Source of the DNA: Apostichopus japonicus
Taxonomy: Eukaryota > Echinodermata > Holothuroidea > Aspidochirotida > Stichopodidae
Assembly (NCBI RefSeq): GCF_037975245.1
Contig: NC_092576.1
Span: 1,130,501-1,194,500 of the forward strand
Direction of reading: 5' to 3'
Length of the DNA: 64,000 nucleotides
Of this stretch, positions 39,301 to 51,406 are shown in pieces (the stretch's first letter is position 1; every line of letters begins with the position of its first letter). Position numbers and translations under genes: made by a program. Below the pieces are notes generated by a model that was not told the DNA's origin, made no database searches, and saw nothing but the letters and a program-made list of their open reading frames with translations.

Positions 39301-42300
39301 TGACACTAATGAGAAGTATAAGTAGCCTACCCAAACCACATGCATTTGAAAAGAGGAACATTAGCTTTATTCAAGACATGATTGAAAAGGCCCCTACATT
39401 GGGGCCCATTATTGGCAAATATTTGTGTCTGATGCTAGGCATAAGTGTTATTGCAATGGACCTCTACATCAGTATTCGCAATTTCATTTTGAACTAACCC
39501 TTAAACGTTGTGCACTGACTTCTCAAGTGTGTATTCAGTATTATGGAAACAGCATAGGTGGAACCCCTGGGGAATTTCCCGGTGGGCCAGTCTGCCCCTG
39601 ACAGCACATGAGTGCTCTTGCATGTTGGAGGTTGTTATTTTAAGTTATGAGCTATTTCAAAATAGGGAATGAAATATAAATTGCATTTGTAATAGAAAAG
39701 ATTTGTGATTCAACTGCAAGACAAAACAAATGCTAATGAAGGAACTGGACACTGTACCACTTTTGTGAAAAATAGAATACCACCAGTTGACATAGAATAT
39801 TGTAATGCCAAAACTGACTTTTCTTCTTTGTCACGCTTGCGGAAAACTTTAAGAAACCTCCAACCCTTACAGTAATGATAAAGACGATAGATTAATTCCG
39901 TTCGTTCATTCGATTTATTGATTGGTATACTGATTCGTTGATTGATTAGATGATCCCAACAAAACACAAATTTGAGGTACAATGACAGACTCAAAGAAAT
40001 ATAAACAACCAATTGAGAACAAAAGAATTATGTTGTGTGGCTATTACTTTGTTGCAACTACAATTCATGTATACTGTAGTTTTAAGTATTACACTGTTGC
40101 ACCCTGCGTCCCATGGGTTGGGGCTGCTACTGGGGTAGCTGCCTTTAGGACTGCAGAAAGGAGAGTGAGTCGAACAGGTCGATTGGCAGATATAGCAAGC
40201 AACTTTAATTCTTTGTTCAACTGGCAGTTATTTCCGGTTCAAAAACATAATTAAAACTACAGCATTGATCCTGGAATATTGATCTAGGGGAATCCCCTAA
40301 TTATGTGACATAATCGGTGGCGCCCTTGAAAAACACAACACTCACGTTGTGACTGGTTGCACGTTAGGTCTGGGACTAAGCTAGACAGTAACGAAACCGT
40401 GAGCCAAGCTTAATAGTATAAATTCACTGCCGTACAGCTACGTGATAAACATTTTAAGAAATACACTAATTACCGTACTTGAGTTACACATCGCTGACCT
40501 AACATACTATATTATACGTTACACGAGTTGTAACATATTTTAATCTTGTGGAATCCCGTCGTTTGCCTTAAAATCATCAACCAGGACTTAGTCAAATCAA
40601 ATCTAGAGATGTTTTCATACAACTGTTTGAAGTTATTGTTTATTAAATATTTCATGAAAACTCACTTGCAGAAAGGAGACCGAGAACATAGAGTCGAACA
40701 CTCAATTGGCAGATAAAGCAATGAGAGATTAACAAAAGTAAACATTAAGTACAAGTTTATTAGTCGACATCACAGCATACTCCTTCGACTGCGTTAACGG
40801 TACACAGAATTCTACATTCTCTTCATCTTATAGTATTTAACTCATTTTACCCTAAATGAAACAAAACATGTTACAAAGCTTAAGTAATTAGTGATTGTTA
40901 CGAATATCGTTAAAATAATTTACAGAAAGTAAACAATTTCTGTACAAGAACCGCCGTTATTTCAATACTGTCTAGTGCAAAGCTACCATCAATCTCTCCG
41001 CCTGTTATGCTCAACTCTGTAAAACAACTTTGTAAAGCGACAAGCGGTGACGTGACAAGTTCAAATTGTGAGCGCTGATTGCTCAACATACCAATCTCCC
41101 GAGTGTCGCGCTTACTTGCTATTGGCTGCCTCCGTCTGCAACTAGTACTACTGCATGCAACAAGGCTTTAATTTCAATTTGCACCACTCTCCGCGCTAAG
41201 AAAAGAAATCCTCAACAATAATTTCAAGCGATGCAGTTTTTGTTATAACATAACCTACTTATTGTGAAAGAAATGTGCATTACTTGTGACAAACAGGAGC
41301 AAGACCGACATACATATCATTTTATGCAGGCTGAATATCTTCTTTGTTGATATGCCCTAAAATCAGAAAAGAAAAGATAAACATACTTTATGTATCAAGT
41401 GATTAGCCCTCATAGCGAACAGAAGTTAAATCGTAGCCTACCGCTCAGGGACTTACTTTCTTAAGTTTAACCAATAATACATGTTCAGAGGACAGCTAAA
41501 TTTACCCCCACAACCTATATCCCAAACCCATGAAAACAATATAGGTTACCATAGACATAGCATACAAAACACTTGCAGGTCTATCCAAAGCTAAACTAGG
41601 GAGTAGTCTTCGTTACCCATCCGCCTCGCATTTTCTCCTTTCGGACTCGTTGTTCAACGAATGTTCCCAGCCTTCCACTAGTTTCAGACTTCGTCAAAAT
41701 TCTTGGAAGATAACCAGTAAAATCCTTTTCGAAATTTGCATCAGTTACCCGTATTTGACTCTCTAGCACATTTTGGGGCGGACCTGTTACGGTACACCGG
41801 TAACAAAGGACGATTGTTGCATAGTTCTGAATCACTGACTTTTATAGGTGCAGATCCACGCAGAGGTGTATGCACCACCCCTCCCAGTTTCAACCTAACA
41901 CATCGGCATAAAAGTTGTTATTAACATGACATAGCATTTGAAATTATAATCGAATCAGCATCAGGTGCGTTAAATTATGTAGAAATTACTTGTTCTCAAT
42001 GATAAAGCACCGTTCCTGTACGAATCAAATACTTTGGTCTCGTGATAAACAGCACATGATTTTCTTTTACAACACTGTGATCATTTGAGCCTATGCCTAA
42101 CTAGCCAACCATTGTTAAGTCGTAACACCCACTACGTGACCAAGTAGGCCTATTATTTTTGTTTTTCGACAGCATTTTACATATAGGTCCAAACCGGATC
42201 ATGTGTGCAATAGTATGGTACCATATGTTACCATTTTTGTATTCATTTATTTATCTATTTATTTTATTCATTCGTATTATTCGTATTATATTGAAACTGA

Positions 42301-43187
42301 CTTTTTATCTCCCAATTGAATTTCGATATTACCTCACACTATTGACAATTTTCTAGAACTTACACTTGGTTTTCTTAAAAAAGTTCACTGATGTATTTAT
42401 TTTTCGGTCTTTCATATAAACGGGGATAAGAAATTAACTCAGTATATATCTCAAGTTTTAAACTTAAATAAGAAGACAGTTTGAAGTTATGTTACTGTTC
42501 TTAACTTAATTTTTTGTGCATGCCACAGCTAGAATGGTCATGTATGTTATGTTCCGTTGGTTCTTTAAACAGTGAAATATGTTAGAAACGAAAATATAGG
42601 ACAAACTGTACAGTAAATAGATAATACAGACCATGCAGACTTCTGTAATGAAGATTCTTTTAAATTATTCTGTTCCGACCATCTTTCTCATGGCCATACG
42701 TTGCAATTATCCTTCTGATTTGCTTGACATTACTTGTTGTAATATCTTCCTTCCTTTCAGACTGAATCTCCATTCAGATTCGAAGGCAAACTACCAAATT
42801 TGAAACAAGGTCCTTAATTATTTCAATTTTACATGTTTGGCTTCCTGTTCGTCCATTGTAGTAGCCTATATACAGCAGCTTGAACAGGTGAGGCGGTCAG
42901 TGTTGTTTTCAAGTACAAATGTAATGTATACTCTTGGCCCACAGATAAATCAATCTACATTCTTATTCATTAGCCCAAATGCAGCTGAACTTGGTTCGGA
43001 AGAAAAAAGGTCCCCCATCCCAAACAGGCTAAATAAACCTGGTATTGACTTATGTAGGCAAGGGCAAGGCCACCTAAAGGATAAACATTGTATCACATTT
43101 TAATATATGATCTTTCTTGTCGAAAGGTTTGAATACCCATGCCTCAGGCGCGGTTGCAGGGATATCATTCCTTTCATTTTGTAGCCT
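39301..43187. other. Intergenic, nothing recognised
   Basis: Two related ~60-bp blocks (gactgcagaaaggaga...ttggcagata near 40,150 and 40,670) suggest an old repeat. Open frames here are short with no domain. Confidence 0.45.
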
Positions 43188-43553
43188 TTAGAACACTTGA
43201 TAAAAATACAAGCAAAAGGATTTTTCCTGTTGGTTTTTCCCCCTCCCGCAAGGATGGTCATAGCTAGGTCTATTGTCAAAATCAGAAGAATCGACTGCCT
43301 CATTACGGCGTCTTGTTTTGAAAGTGCCGGCTGTATCTTGACAACACCGTGAAATATCCGCATTATTCATCCTGCAAAAATTATGCAATTTTCTTCTGTT
43401 GTCAATTCCGTTATCAAGTTTGGAAAGTCTCTTTCTGAAGGAGCCACGGCCTTGGCCATTAATTAAGACCCTCTTCTTTCTGCGCCGTGGCCTTCGTCTT
43501 TTCATCAGGAGAAGCACCAATTGCGATGATGCTACAGCCTCCATGTCACACAT
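43188..43553 (-). pseudogene. Possible transposase N-terminal fragment
   Basis: A 121-codon frame begins MCDMEAVASSQLVLLLMKRR and has a strongly basic run (RRPRRRKKR), then KLHNFCRM. LLL.RRRRRRR..W near the N-terminus is common in Harbinger-type transposases, but the Trp and later motifs are missing. The last ~50 codons look non-coding. It may be a remnant or chance. Confidence 0.3.
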
Positions 43554-43741
43554 ATTTATCGCATGCGACTGTCGTGTCGTGTAAAGACAAGTTATTCAAA
43601 TGGAACAACTTTCTAACTGTGCGTGATAAATCGTGCGCGACTGTCAGGGACGTCGCTAGAGTGGGGGGGGGGTGTGGGGGTGTCTCACCCCCCCCCCCCA
43701 ATCTTGGTAAATATGACGATAGTTGGACAAATTGAGTGCGA

Positions 43742-43840
43742 AGGTCGGAATTTCCGACTGTCGGAATTTCCGACTGTCGCCAGCTTCAATTCGGAATTTC
43801 CGACTGTCGCACTCTAATTTTTCTGACTGTCGCACTCTTA
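43742..43840. repeat. Minisatellite, about 16-23 bp period
   Basis: The word ggaatttccgactgtcg recurs with variation at least four times. A (TA)n microsatellite follows at about 43,859-43,883. Confidence 0.7.
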
Positions 43841-43857
43841 TTTTCATATGTTCTTGC

Positions 43858-43889
<32 letters not shown>

Positions 43890-44067
43890 TGCAGTAGCTT
43901 GCCCGAATCTTTTTCAAATTTTTGCCCGACAATTCCATGATTTTCTTTATTTAGCATCATGATGCCCGAATATTTCCGTGTAACACCACCGTAAGCGCAG
44001 TTCATCTGGGCTACCACGCTTTTTGCACGATCAATTTTTTTCTAACTAGTCAATTGTATACCTGGAC

Positions 44068-44714
44068 CAAGGGCGGTGGAACCGGGGGGGGGGGGGGGGA
44101 CAGGGGGCAGGTTAAAACTGTGCCTTTTTTCTACATAAAAATTGAGGTGCCTCAAGTTAGCAAGAGGCCAGGGAACCAGAATGAACACTCGGGAAGGGCC
44201 GTTTCCGGCCATCTGAGGGGTTTGTAAAACCAAAAAATATTCTAGTACGCTCCGCGCCAACCGATGGTGGCGCTCCGCTCAGATAGTCGTGCATACAACT
44301 TTGCAAATCCTGGCTAAGCCCGTGACTTTTAATGAATTTCTGTGGGTCAAACTCAAAGCTGTTTCGAATGTAAAAAATTTGTTAAGATATTAACAAGAAA
44401 AAAACTGTACTTCGGAAGATTCCTACATTAGCAACTAGCATGATTTCACCACATTTTGTCTCAAAAGAAAACTTGTTCCTTGTTTCCCAATTTGCGCATT
44501 GGATATTGCAGTGCTAGTATATATGCATATTTTCCTTTAAGGGGGGGGGGGGGGACGTTGATGGAGTGATGTGTATACACAAATAAGATAATACAATAAG
44601 AGTTATATAGGGTACTAAATATAAAGCTGCATCAGTCCAATCGAATTTCTGCAAAGTACCCTTTGATGTCGGTGCCCCCCCCCCCCCAGATTAAAAGTGC
44701 TTCCGCCGCCCTTG
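44068..44714. mobile_element. hAT-like MITE, copy 2 (647 bp, inverted)
   Basis: Same family as 38,587-39,292 but in the opposite orientation. Ends CAAGGGCGGTGGAAC and CTTCCGCCGCCCTTG; both flanks acctggac, an exact 8-bp target duplication. No transposase. Confidence 0.85.
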
Positions 44715-45089
44715 ACCTGGACATCCCCAACATGAGTGTATATAAGAAACATTTTCTTTTTCCATGGATGGTGGGGAGGGGGGGGGGTGCCTACAAGCCT
44801 AGAAGTACAGGTTTATCGTATTCTTTGTTATATTTTATACTTTTTTGTGAGAAAAATTTCAGTCTCACCCGACACAGCGACATTATCCCGCCTACGTGTC
44901 GTTGAACAATTTATGTTTTTCTGGAGGTAGTTGAGTACTGTGTTAAAATAATAAATAAGGTAACTAAATAGGAGCTTAAAAAATATACTGTCCCATTTTT
45001 CCCCTTCAAAGTGATTTTACCATTTTTTCTTCTTCTAATTTACCAAATTTTTGGGGAAGTGTAAATTTCTAAAACGTGAGATTATAAAA

Positions 45090-45260
45090 TAAAGAATGTT
45101 TAGATGCAACTTGCAAGGCCTCAGAAGTGCCGTTTCCGGCAATCTGAGAGGCATTGTGTGCCAAAAATTTTCTTGTACGCTACGTGCCAACCGATGGTGG
45201 CGCTCCGCTTAGATAGTGTCACGGGAACTTTCAGGCACAAAAAGTTCTGCCCCCCAAACT
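45090..45260. repeat. Fragment with the shared MITE core
   Basis: It contains gtgccaaccgatggtggcgc and cttagatagt plus the preceding gccgtttccggcaatctgag, as in the MITEs at 17,061, 44,068 and 58,280. Ends are not defined. Confidence 0.55.
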
Positions 45261-45356
45261 GAAATGGTCCCGTACGCCTATGATTATATTGTCATCCCAT
45301 CACAACCCCCACCCCTATTATATTAAGTAGCGCATATGCTAAAAATAATAATAACA

Positions 45357-46887
45357 TTACCACTGACCTTTGCGATTCACGTAGACATACTCAGCAGGAC
45401 CAAGAACTACACCATAAAGCCGGATATGAGTCCCATCTATCGCTCCAACAACGCGTGGAAAGCCTTGAACTGCGAGAAAATCTCTCTGTTTTTGTTGCAC
45501 TTCCTCGGGGGTAGTAGGGAACTTTATAAATTGGGACTTTCGTCGGCATAGCGCACGAGATACCCGTCTAATAGCTCGACACGCTGTTGGAATGCTGACA
45601 CCGTGGGGCTCAGCACCGGAGTCATCGGTTATTGAGCCATGACCAAAAAAACGAAGTGCAATGAACACCTGCAGTCATGGGCGTCAGCAGGTTTCAGAAA
45701 GTGAGGGGGACACTATACTATCTAAGCGGAGCGCCACCATTGGTTGGCGCGTAGCGTACCAGAAAATTTTGGGTAGGCCTACATAAGACCCCCTAGATCG
45801 CAGGAGACGGCCTTCCTGAGTCGTTTTTAGCTACATCAGAACCAGATCTGTGAGGAGAAATTTTGTCTCACAAAACTAAATCCCGACAGAAAGTACTGGT
45901 AGAAAGATGCCGTTCTGACACCAAGGGAGACGAATTACACAGCGTCCATCTCAAACGAAATATTGAAAAAGTGGCGCCGTCACCTCCGGGATGAGTGGAG
46001 TGGTATATATAATACATGCATGTAGGTGCGAGACGTCAGTTTTTATGTGCCCAGGTACTTTAATAATAATAATCAGAAAAAGGCACCGCGCGCAGAGCGT
46101 GTGTAGCGCCTAGCCGGCACTCAACAATAAAGATCTACCATATCCGGCGAATACATGTAGCCTTAATTACTTAACCCCTACACCCCTATTCGTCCGTCCA
46201 GTCCAAGGGACTGGAGGTAGTGATATGAACATAGTTACTCATCACCATCTACCTGTATGGCTTACCTAATCCCTTGAAACCCATACAAACAACATGTGTG
46301 CAAGATTCAATACACTTTCGAATGGTCTCCCCCCCCCCCCGAACGAATTAAATGGGTAGATTTAGGATATTGGGAGAATGGGAGATAAATGACGGTGCAA
46401 GTGATAGATAGCAGGGGCCCAGGGAGTCCAGATTTCTTGACCTTAAATAGAAAATCGCGCATATGCATGTGATTTTTTTTAATAACTACTCTGAAAAGTG
46501 GGTGGGACAAATGATATGATATCCCCTCCGCTTTTGAAAGTGGGGGGACATGTCCCCCCCCCGTCCCCCACCTGTTGACGCCCATGCCTGCAGCGATGGT
46601 GGTAGTGCGCGATTGCGCCTGCTTGTATGTTGCAGATCATCTTGCAGCAAATCGATGATGTTGAGACATGCAAGTCTACTGAACCGGTACTTCGCATGTA
46701 TCTGCCGGTCTGTCCATAGATCAAGTGGGTTTGTTCTGTCCCTAAATACCTTTCCCTCCGTAGAGCTCGTTGATTTTCTCTTTCTAGCAGCCCAAAAGCC
46801 ATATACATAGCCATCACATAGCATCCACATTAAACACCTAAATAAGCAATGATGTGTTATGATTGAAATTTCCCGCCTAATTGACAT
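45357..46887 (-). pseudogene. HARBI1-like: Harbinger (HARBI1-like) transposase, interrupted by a MITE
   Basis: The N-terminal part (46,887-46,587) contains YRFSRLACLNIIDLL and ends RALPPSLQ. The C-terminal part (45,675-45,357) starts VFIALRFFGHGS and contains GFPRVVGAIDGTHI, with the first catalytic Asp of the DDE triad at codon 45,435-45,437. This is the usual HARBI1 order. The two parts join in frame if the 911-bp insert and one copy of the target duplication are removed, so the frame was open when the MITE landed. After YVNRKG the frame meets a donor-like AAAG|GTCAGT; the C-terminal exon with the remaining D and E residues was not found. The gene cannot encode a working transposase as it stands. 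Confidence 0.78.
45676..46586. mobile_element. MITE inserted in the Harbinger transposase, 911 bp
   Basis: Inverted ends CATGGGCGTCAGCAGG and CCTGTTGACGCCCATG (one mismatch). Flanks cctgcagt and cctgcagc match at 7 of 8 positions, consistent with a hAT-type 8-bp target duplication. It carries the shared accattggttggcgcgtagc core. No coding sequence. Confidence 0.75.
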
Positions 46888-46894
46888 GTGACAC

Positions 46895-47078
46895 TTAAAA
46901 ACATAGTTAAGAATGATGCTGATTTCAGGGCAAAGATAAGAATGAATTCTTCTTAAGTTGCTTTATGAAATAGAAGATAAGAATGTTCGTAAAGTTAAGA
47001 ACAATTTCAGACTTAAGAACGATTATTCTTCTTAAGTCCTAGATAAGAATGTTCTTAACTTTTATGAAATAGGGCCCT
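46895..47078 (-). mobile_element. Probable Harbinger 5' terminal region
   Basis: The stretch ending ttttatgaaatagggccctgg and the repeated gataagaatgttc/ttaagaac words look like the terminal and subterminal sequence of Harbinger elements, and lie directly upstream of the transposase start. The matching opposite end was not found, so the element seems truncated. Confidence 0.45.
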
Positions 47079-48035
47079 GGTCAGTCAGAGCGCCAGCTGG
47101 AGATTTATCTAAATCATGCGCATTAGCAACGTTTGCCTACTTATGTAAGTCCCTCCTCCTTCAAGGGAATTTCCAACTCCCTGAAACTGTGTGTCATGAG
47201 CTATGAGGAAGTAACATGTCCATGTGCTTACATAACTTGGACGTAATTTTCAGTTCCACGTGTGTTTCTGTTTGTCTGGATGTAGCATCGGGCTGACACG
47301 TCCTTGGTAAGCTATTACATTATTTTCATGTCCAATAAGCGAGTTCAGAGTTACGAGTGCGCATGCCCGATTCTCACTTGGGGTCAGGTCAACTGAGAAT
47401 TGAATCCTCGGAAAACTTAAACAATGACAGCTTTTCATAACGATAATCGCACTAAGAATGGGTTACTGCGACATTCGGAATTTATTTCTAGTGCATATTT
47501 CGGTGTGTTTACGACTTAAAAACGTGTATAAATTGACTGAAACTACTTCATAATAATATTGAATATAATGGAACACAGGTCCGTATCGCACGTGAAATAG
47601 TTAGTCTGATATAGGCCTACGAACGGGAAAAACAAGTATATGTGACTGTATCCTTCGTATGGGTTACGCGACCTTACGTGGTTGCGGGTGTCTTAATGCT
47701 TCGGAAATGAATTTAAAATATAGCATGGAACAAACTAATTTGCCCTTTTGTTTGTCATTATGAGCCTGAACTGTTTTTTAGAGAATATCGTAAGCAACTC
47801 GAGTCTAAAATACTAACAGTGACACTGACAGAACTGTAGATCTAAATAGGCCTACATAACCTATCCTCATGCTCGTTGCTTTTACGTCCATCAACGAACA
47901 CTGCATAGTAGAGCCATTGGTATCTTGTAGTTGCAACTACATGGTTTTTCATGTTAAGAAATATTAGTTCTCTTCATTTTTATGCGCGATTTAAAATAAG
48001 CTTAGTCTTATTCTTGGCATATTCCTACTACTTAT
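47079..48035. other. Intergenic, nothing recognised
   Basis: No domain-bearing frame, no defined repeat. Confidence 0.45.
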
Positions 48036-48625
48036 AGGGGGGTGTTACTAAAACGAATGACAATTGCGTTACACATAACGAATGACAATATGTTGTAGGC
48101 CTACACACTAAAAAATTGCGTTGACTAAAACGAATGAAAGTAAATGACAGCACAGACATTTGCTTCAACCGGATATCACAGTTCAGACTTTGTGGGTATA
48201 TTAAAGCCACGCAAAAAAATCGGAAAATTGGGGTTTAAATCGCAAGATTTCGAGTTGACATTTTGCGACTGTGACCGGTGTTTTCGGTAAATTCTTGAGC
48301 AAGATGTTTGACTTGTCCTGTGAGATTTTACCCCGTGAACTTAGGGGAATTGAAAAAAAATTGTTGCTGTATAAAAATTAGTTTTTATTACCCCCCCCCC
48401 CCCCCAGGGCAAGGGGACGGTCGCCTCCCTGGCGGAGGTTCTTTTCCCAGACTGATCATAAAGGTGGGACCTCTTCTCTCTTATCCCTCTTATATCCACT
48501 CACCACCGTCCTTCGTTGTTATTCGTTGTCATTCGCTGTCATTCGCGAATGATAATTAACCCTGTACAAAGTCAATTGTCATTCGGTCATTCGCTGTCAT
48601 TCGTTTTTGTTTGTCCTCTTATAGG
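48036..48625. mobile_element. MITE candidate with cattcg repeats
   Basis: Left end ...actaaaacgaatgaca and right end tgtcattcgtttttgt are inverted, and both flanks contain cttatagg. Inside, aacgaatgaca and tgtcattcg occur many times, with a C run near 48,391. Exact borders are uncertain. Confidence 0.45.
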
Positions 48626-48668
48626 GTGGGTTCAATTTGTTCGAAAAAAATAAATAAAAATATTTATT

Positions 48669-49235
48669 TTATTTGGAGAAGAACATTATAAAAAATAATA
48701 GTGGGTGGGGGGATTTCCAGGGGTTATTCCAAGGAATATTATTAATACGCTGCGATGGTGTACACTCTGCCTTTAGAAAGCACAACCTTGACTCGGCAGA
48801 AATGGCATTGTAAAATATTTCCCTGTGCCACCCAGACTCTAAATAGCTGAAGACTTTACCATCTTTATAGTACGTCATCAGTCTTTGCTTCAGTTCAATG
48901 TTATCAATACTGGTAAAATAATGCGCAATATCAATGTACATGCAAGGCGGCCATTTTTTCATTTCAATTTCGCCTTCCCATGCAAGTGGTAAATCCGAAA
49001 GAGGATCGGGCATGGTCTTTCCTTCAACCTGAAGTACCGATGCGTAGTCATCTGCCTTTTCATTTCGCGCATCTGCTTTATTAACTTCAGCAATGTTCAT
49101 CTGAACGGCAGCATACGCTAAAGCAACCAACTCTTCTTTCCGGCCATTCATCTTCAACTTTCGTTTCTTTAAAAATTCCTTCAGTCTGTCAACTTTCCAA
49201 AGTTTAAACTCTTCCAAACTTGTAGGAATATCCAT
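48669..49235 (-). CDS. SAP-domain protein, N-terminal exon (partial)
   Basis: The 188-codon frame starts MDIPTSLEEFKLWKVDRLKE. Residues ~8-42 form a SAP DNA-binding motif (two helices, L..FL..R.L...G.KEELV). A middle segment with MYIDIAHYFTS and a later CFLKAECTPSQRIN resemble the front part of multi-copy invertebrate SAP proteins that continue into SWIM zinc-finger and YqaJ-like nuclease domains. Those later domains are not seen; after SQRIN the frame drifts into low-quality sequence, so an intron or truncation lies there. It is probably a fragment of a repeated, possibly transposon-linked gene. No function can be assigned beyond DNA binding. Confidence 0.5.
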   Translation of the reverse strand: MDIPTSLEEFKLWKVDRLKEFLKKRKLKMNGRKEELVALAYAAVQMNIAEVNKADARNEKADDYASVLQVEGKTMPDPLSDLPLAWEGEIEMKKWPPCMYIDIAHYFTSIDNIELKQRLMTYYKDGKVFSYLESGWHREIFYNAISAESRLCFLKAECTPSQRINNIPWNNPWKSPHPLLFFIMFFSK

Positions 49236-49333
49236 CCCAAAGCGAAAAAACAGAGTAAATTTAGACGTAAATTATGCGATTTCTAATGTTTACTGTAAGT
49301 GCTCATTAAGTTAACGTGGGTACGCGAGCATAC

Positions 49334-49776
49334 CAGTGTTACCAGCGACAATTGACGAAAAAACGCTAGATTTGCGAAAATAAAACCCTAGAAAACGGTA
49401 AATGGTAGTTTCCCTAACTTTCGTGTTGTTTCGAGTCAATTTAGAACAGATTCGTAGGATGAATGGTCACCGATCACAAAATAGATTTTGAATAGTTGAT
49501 TTGAGTGATAGTCTGACCCAGAAAATTTGAAAAAAATATTGAAATTTTCGGTAGGAAAGTCCGAAGATTGGGCAAAAATACTCAAAATAAATTGGATGGG
49601 TCTCCAAGTAAGAATTTTGTCTAAAAAATCTGAAAAAAGGTCTATTTTTTGTAAATTTAACTAGTTTTAGGCAAAAAACGCTAGAATTACCAAAATTAGA
49701 AAAAACGTGCGCTAGAACCCCAGAAATGACTAAAAACGCTAGATCTAGTGTAAAAACGCTAACTCTGGTAACACTG
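49334..49776. mobile_element. hAT-like MITE, 443 bp
   Basis: Ends CAGTGTTACCAG and CTGGTAACACTG; both flanks gagcatac, an exact 8-bp target duplication (49,326-49,333 and 49,777-49,784). Inside, aaaacgctag recurs in both orientations. No coding content of note. Confidence 0.8.
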
Positions 49777-49784
49777 GAGCATAC

Positions 49785-50228
49785 AACTCTCGCCGCAACG
49801 AGAGTATTCTTATTTGACCTCTTGACCTCCATTGCGCAATGCAAACTCTGAACTCGCTTATTGTCACGGGCTTATACCCTATCGCTGGAAGCGATCATCT
49901 CTTGATTCGAGTCATTTACGATAGACGCACGGTAGACTGTAGTGTAGGCCTAGCTACACCCGATTAGCATTCGCATAGGAATAGCCCTATCCTATACTAT
50001 ACCCTACACTGTAGCCAGCTGTAAAATTACGCCTACGCAAGCCTCGCAAGGTAATGAAAATAGCATTCGAAGTTAGGCCTAGCTTATACAGTAATGGAGA
50101 CTTAGGCAAAAGAACAAGATCTTGCTTGGCCTAGTTTCGGAATATGTTTAGCATGTTAGGTCTAGGCCTAGGCCTAATTACTTTTTTACAAATGTTGGAC
50201 AGGTACTGTAAAACATGGTCATTCCATA
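49785..50228. other. Intergenic, nothing recognised
   Basis: It contains taggcctaggcctaa-type words near 50,160 but no gene. Confidence 0.45.
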
Positions 50229-50590
50229 TCAAATCACCAGATTTTGGAGCATGTTGTAGTTGGACATTTTTGAAAAATTCCCAAATTTATTGTATGATTG
50301 GAACACTATGAAATAAGCATATTCAGAAAATTTCAGTTGCATTGCTTCACAATTGGCCGATTTATCACACTTTGAAATTCCGCAATTTGTCGCAACCGTG
50401 GCATTTTGGCATTTTTGTGACATTTGAGGTCTCATTTCTCAGCAATTAAACATCCTACTACCTTTCTATTACAGATGCATATCCCATAGAACAGGAATAT
50501 AACAAATTAGGCTACAAAAATATTTTCTTGTGGAGTTAAAGTACGTCAACTTCAAAGTGTCAAAATATTTGACTTTTGTAATTTTCACTA
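50229..50590. repeat. Dispersed repeat R1, uninterrupted copy
   Basis: It matches, inverted, 21,430-21,697 plus 22,383-22,440, and matches the window start. It includes tgaggtctcatttctcagcaattaaacatcc. It serves as the empty site for the TTAA element at 21,698. Confidence 0.7.
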
Positions 50591-50889
50591 AAAAATGTGC
50601 TATTTTTAGTGATGAATTGCTCCTCAAGCATCGCTTCAGGGTACTGGATTCTTTCAGAGGTTATTATGTCTAGTACAAACAATACAAACTTATGATTACA
50701 ATGCTTTCCTATAATATGTTTGCAAGTTGTGCAACTCTTAAAGTTGCTAAAATATTTCATGCTGCGATTCAGCATGAGGTAGATGCCAATTTTTTAACCA
50801 AAGTAATCATGTTAGAGCTGTTAGGGTTTTTTACTTTAATTATAAGTATAAAGTTCTAGCACCTTAGCAAATTTCAGGGTTCTAGCTTT

Positions 50890-51370
50890 TCTCAATATTA
50901 ATTTATGAAGTTGTTCAATTGCTCCGATGTACAAAATAGGTCGTCTTTGACAGCCAATAACTCTAAACGCATCATGTTGCAAAAATCTGATAATTTTTTA
51001 TGCCATATAGAGAAAAGTAGTGCCTCCAAGTTTGAAATACATACCAACTCATCATTCCCTTACTATCTAACTTTGTCTATGTCACAGGTACCCCCGACAT
51101 TTGTCATACAGTTATTATAAAAGAGAAAACCACGACACTGACACAGTGGCAGTCTAGACCTGGTCTATGCTATACTGTAAAAAATAAAGTTTTAATTTAA
51201 CGGTAAAATACCGGCAGCCAATTTCAACATTCTTATTGGGATATGTACAGTAGCTTGTTGTGACTGGTTGCAAACTTTTTTAATCTAATACTTTGTACAA
51301 TGAAACGTACTGGCACTATATATGCTTTGATAATGTGTACATGATGTTATTATTTTCTTTCTTTTGGCAG
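50890..51370 (+). promoter_or_regulatory. Gene B upstream region
   Basis: Colinear with 4,085-6,538 of gene A but much shorter. It lacks the ~540-nt block, the solo LTR and the ~880-nt block found there. It ends at a conserved acceptor (ttcttttggcag). If the promoter of gene A lies in the missing blocks, gene B has a different or no promoter. Confidence 0.4.
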
Positions 51371-51406
51371 AACTTGACATGGCTGGAAGGGACATTAATC
51401 CATATG
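51371..51406 (+). CDS. Gene B exon 1 (MAGRDINPY)
   Basis: Counterpart of 6539-6574 with one conservative change. Acceptor, ATG (51379) and donor G|GTATGA are conserved. Confidence 0.6.

Noticed and set aside
49467-49844. 125-codon minus-strand frame
   Set aside because: It lies across a hAT-like MITE and its edge; composition is low-complexity and no domain is visible.
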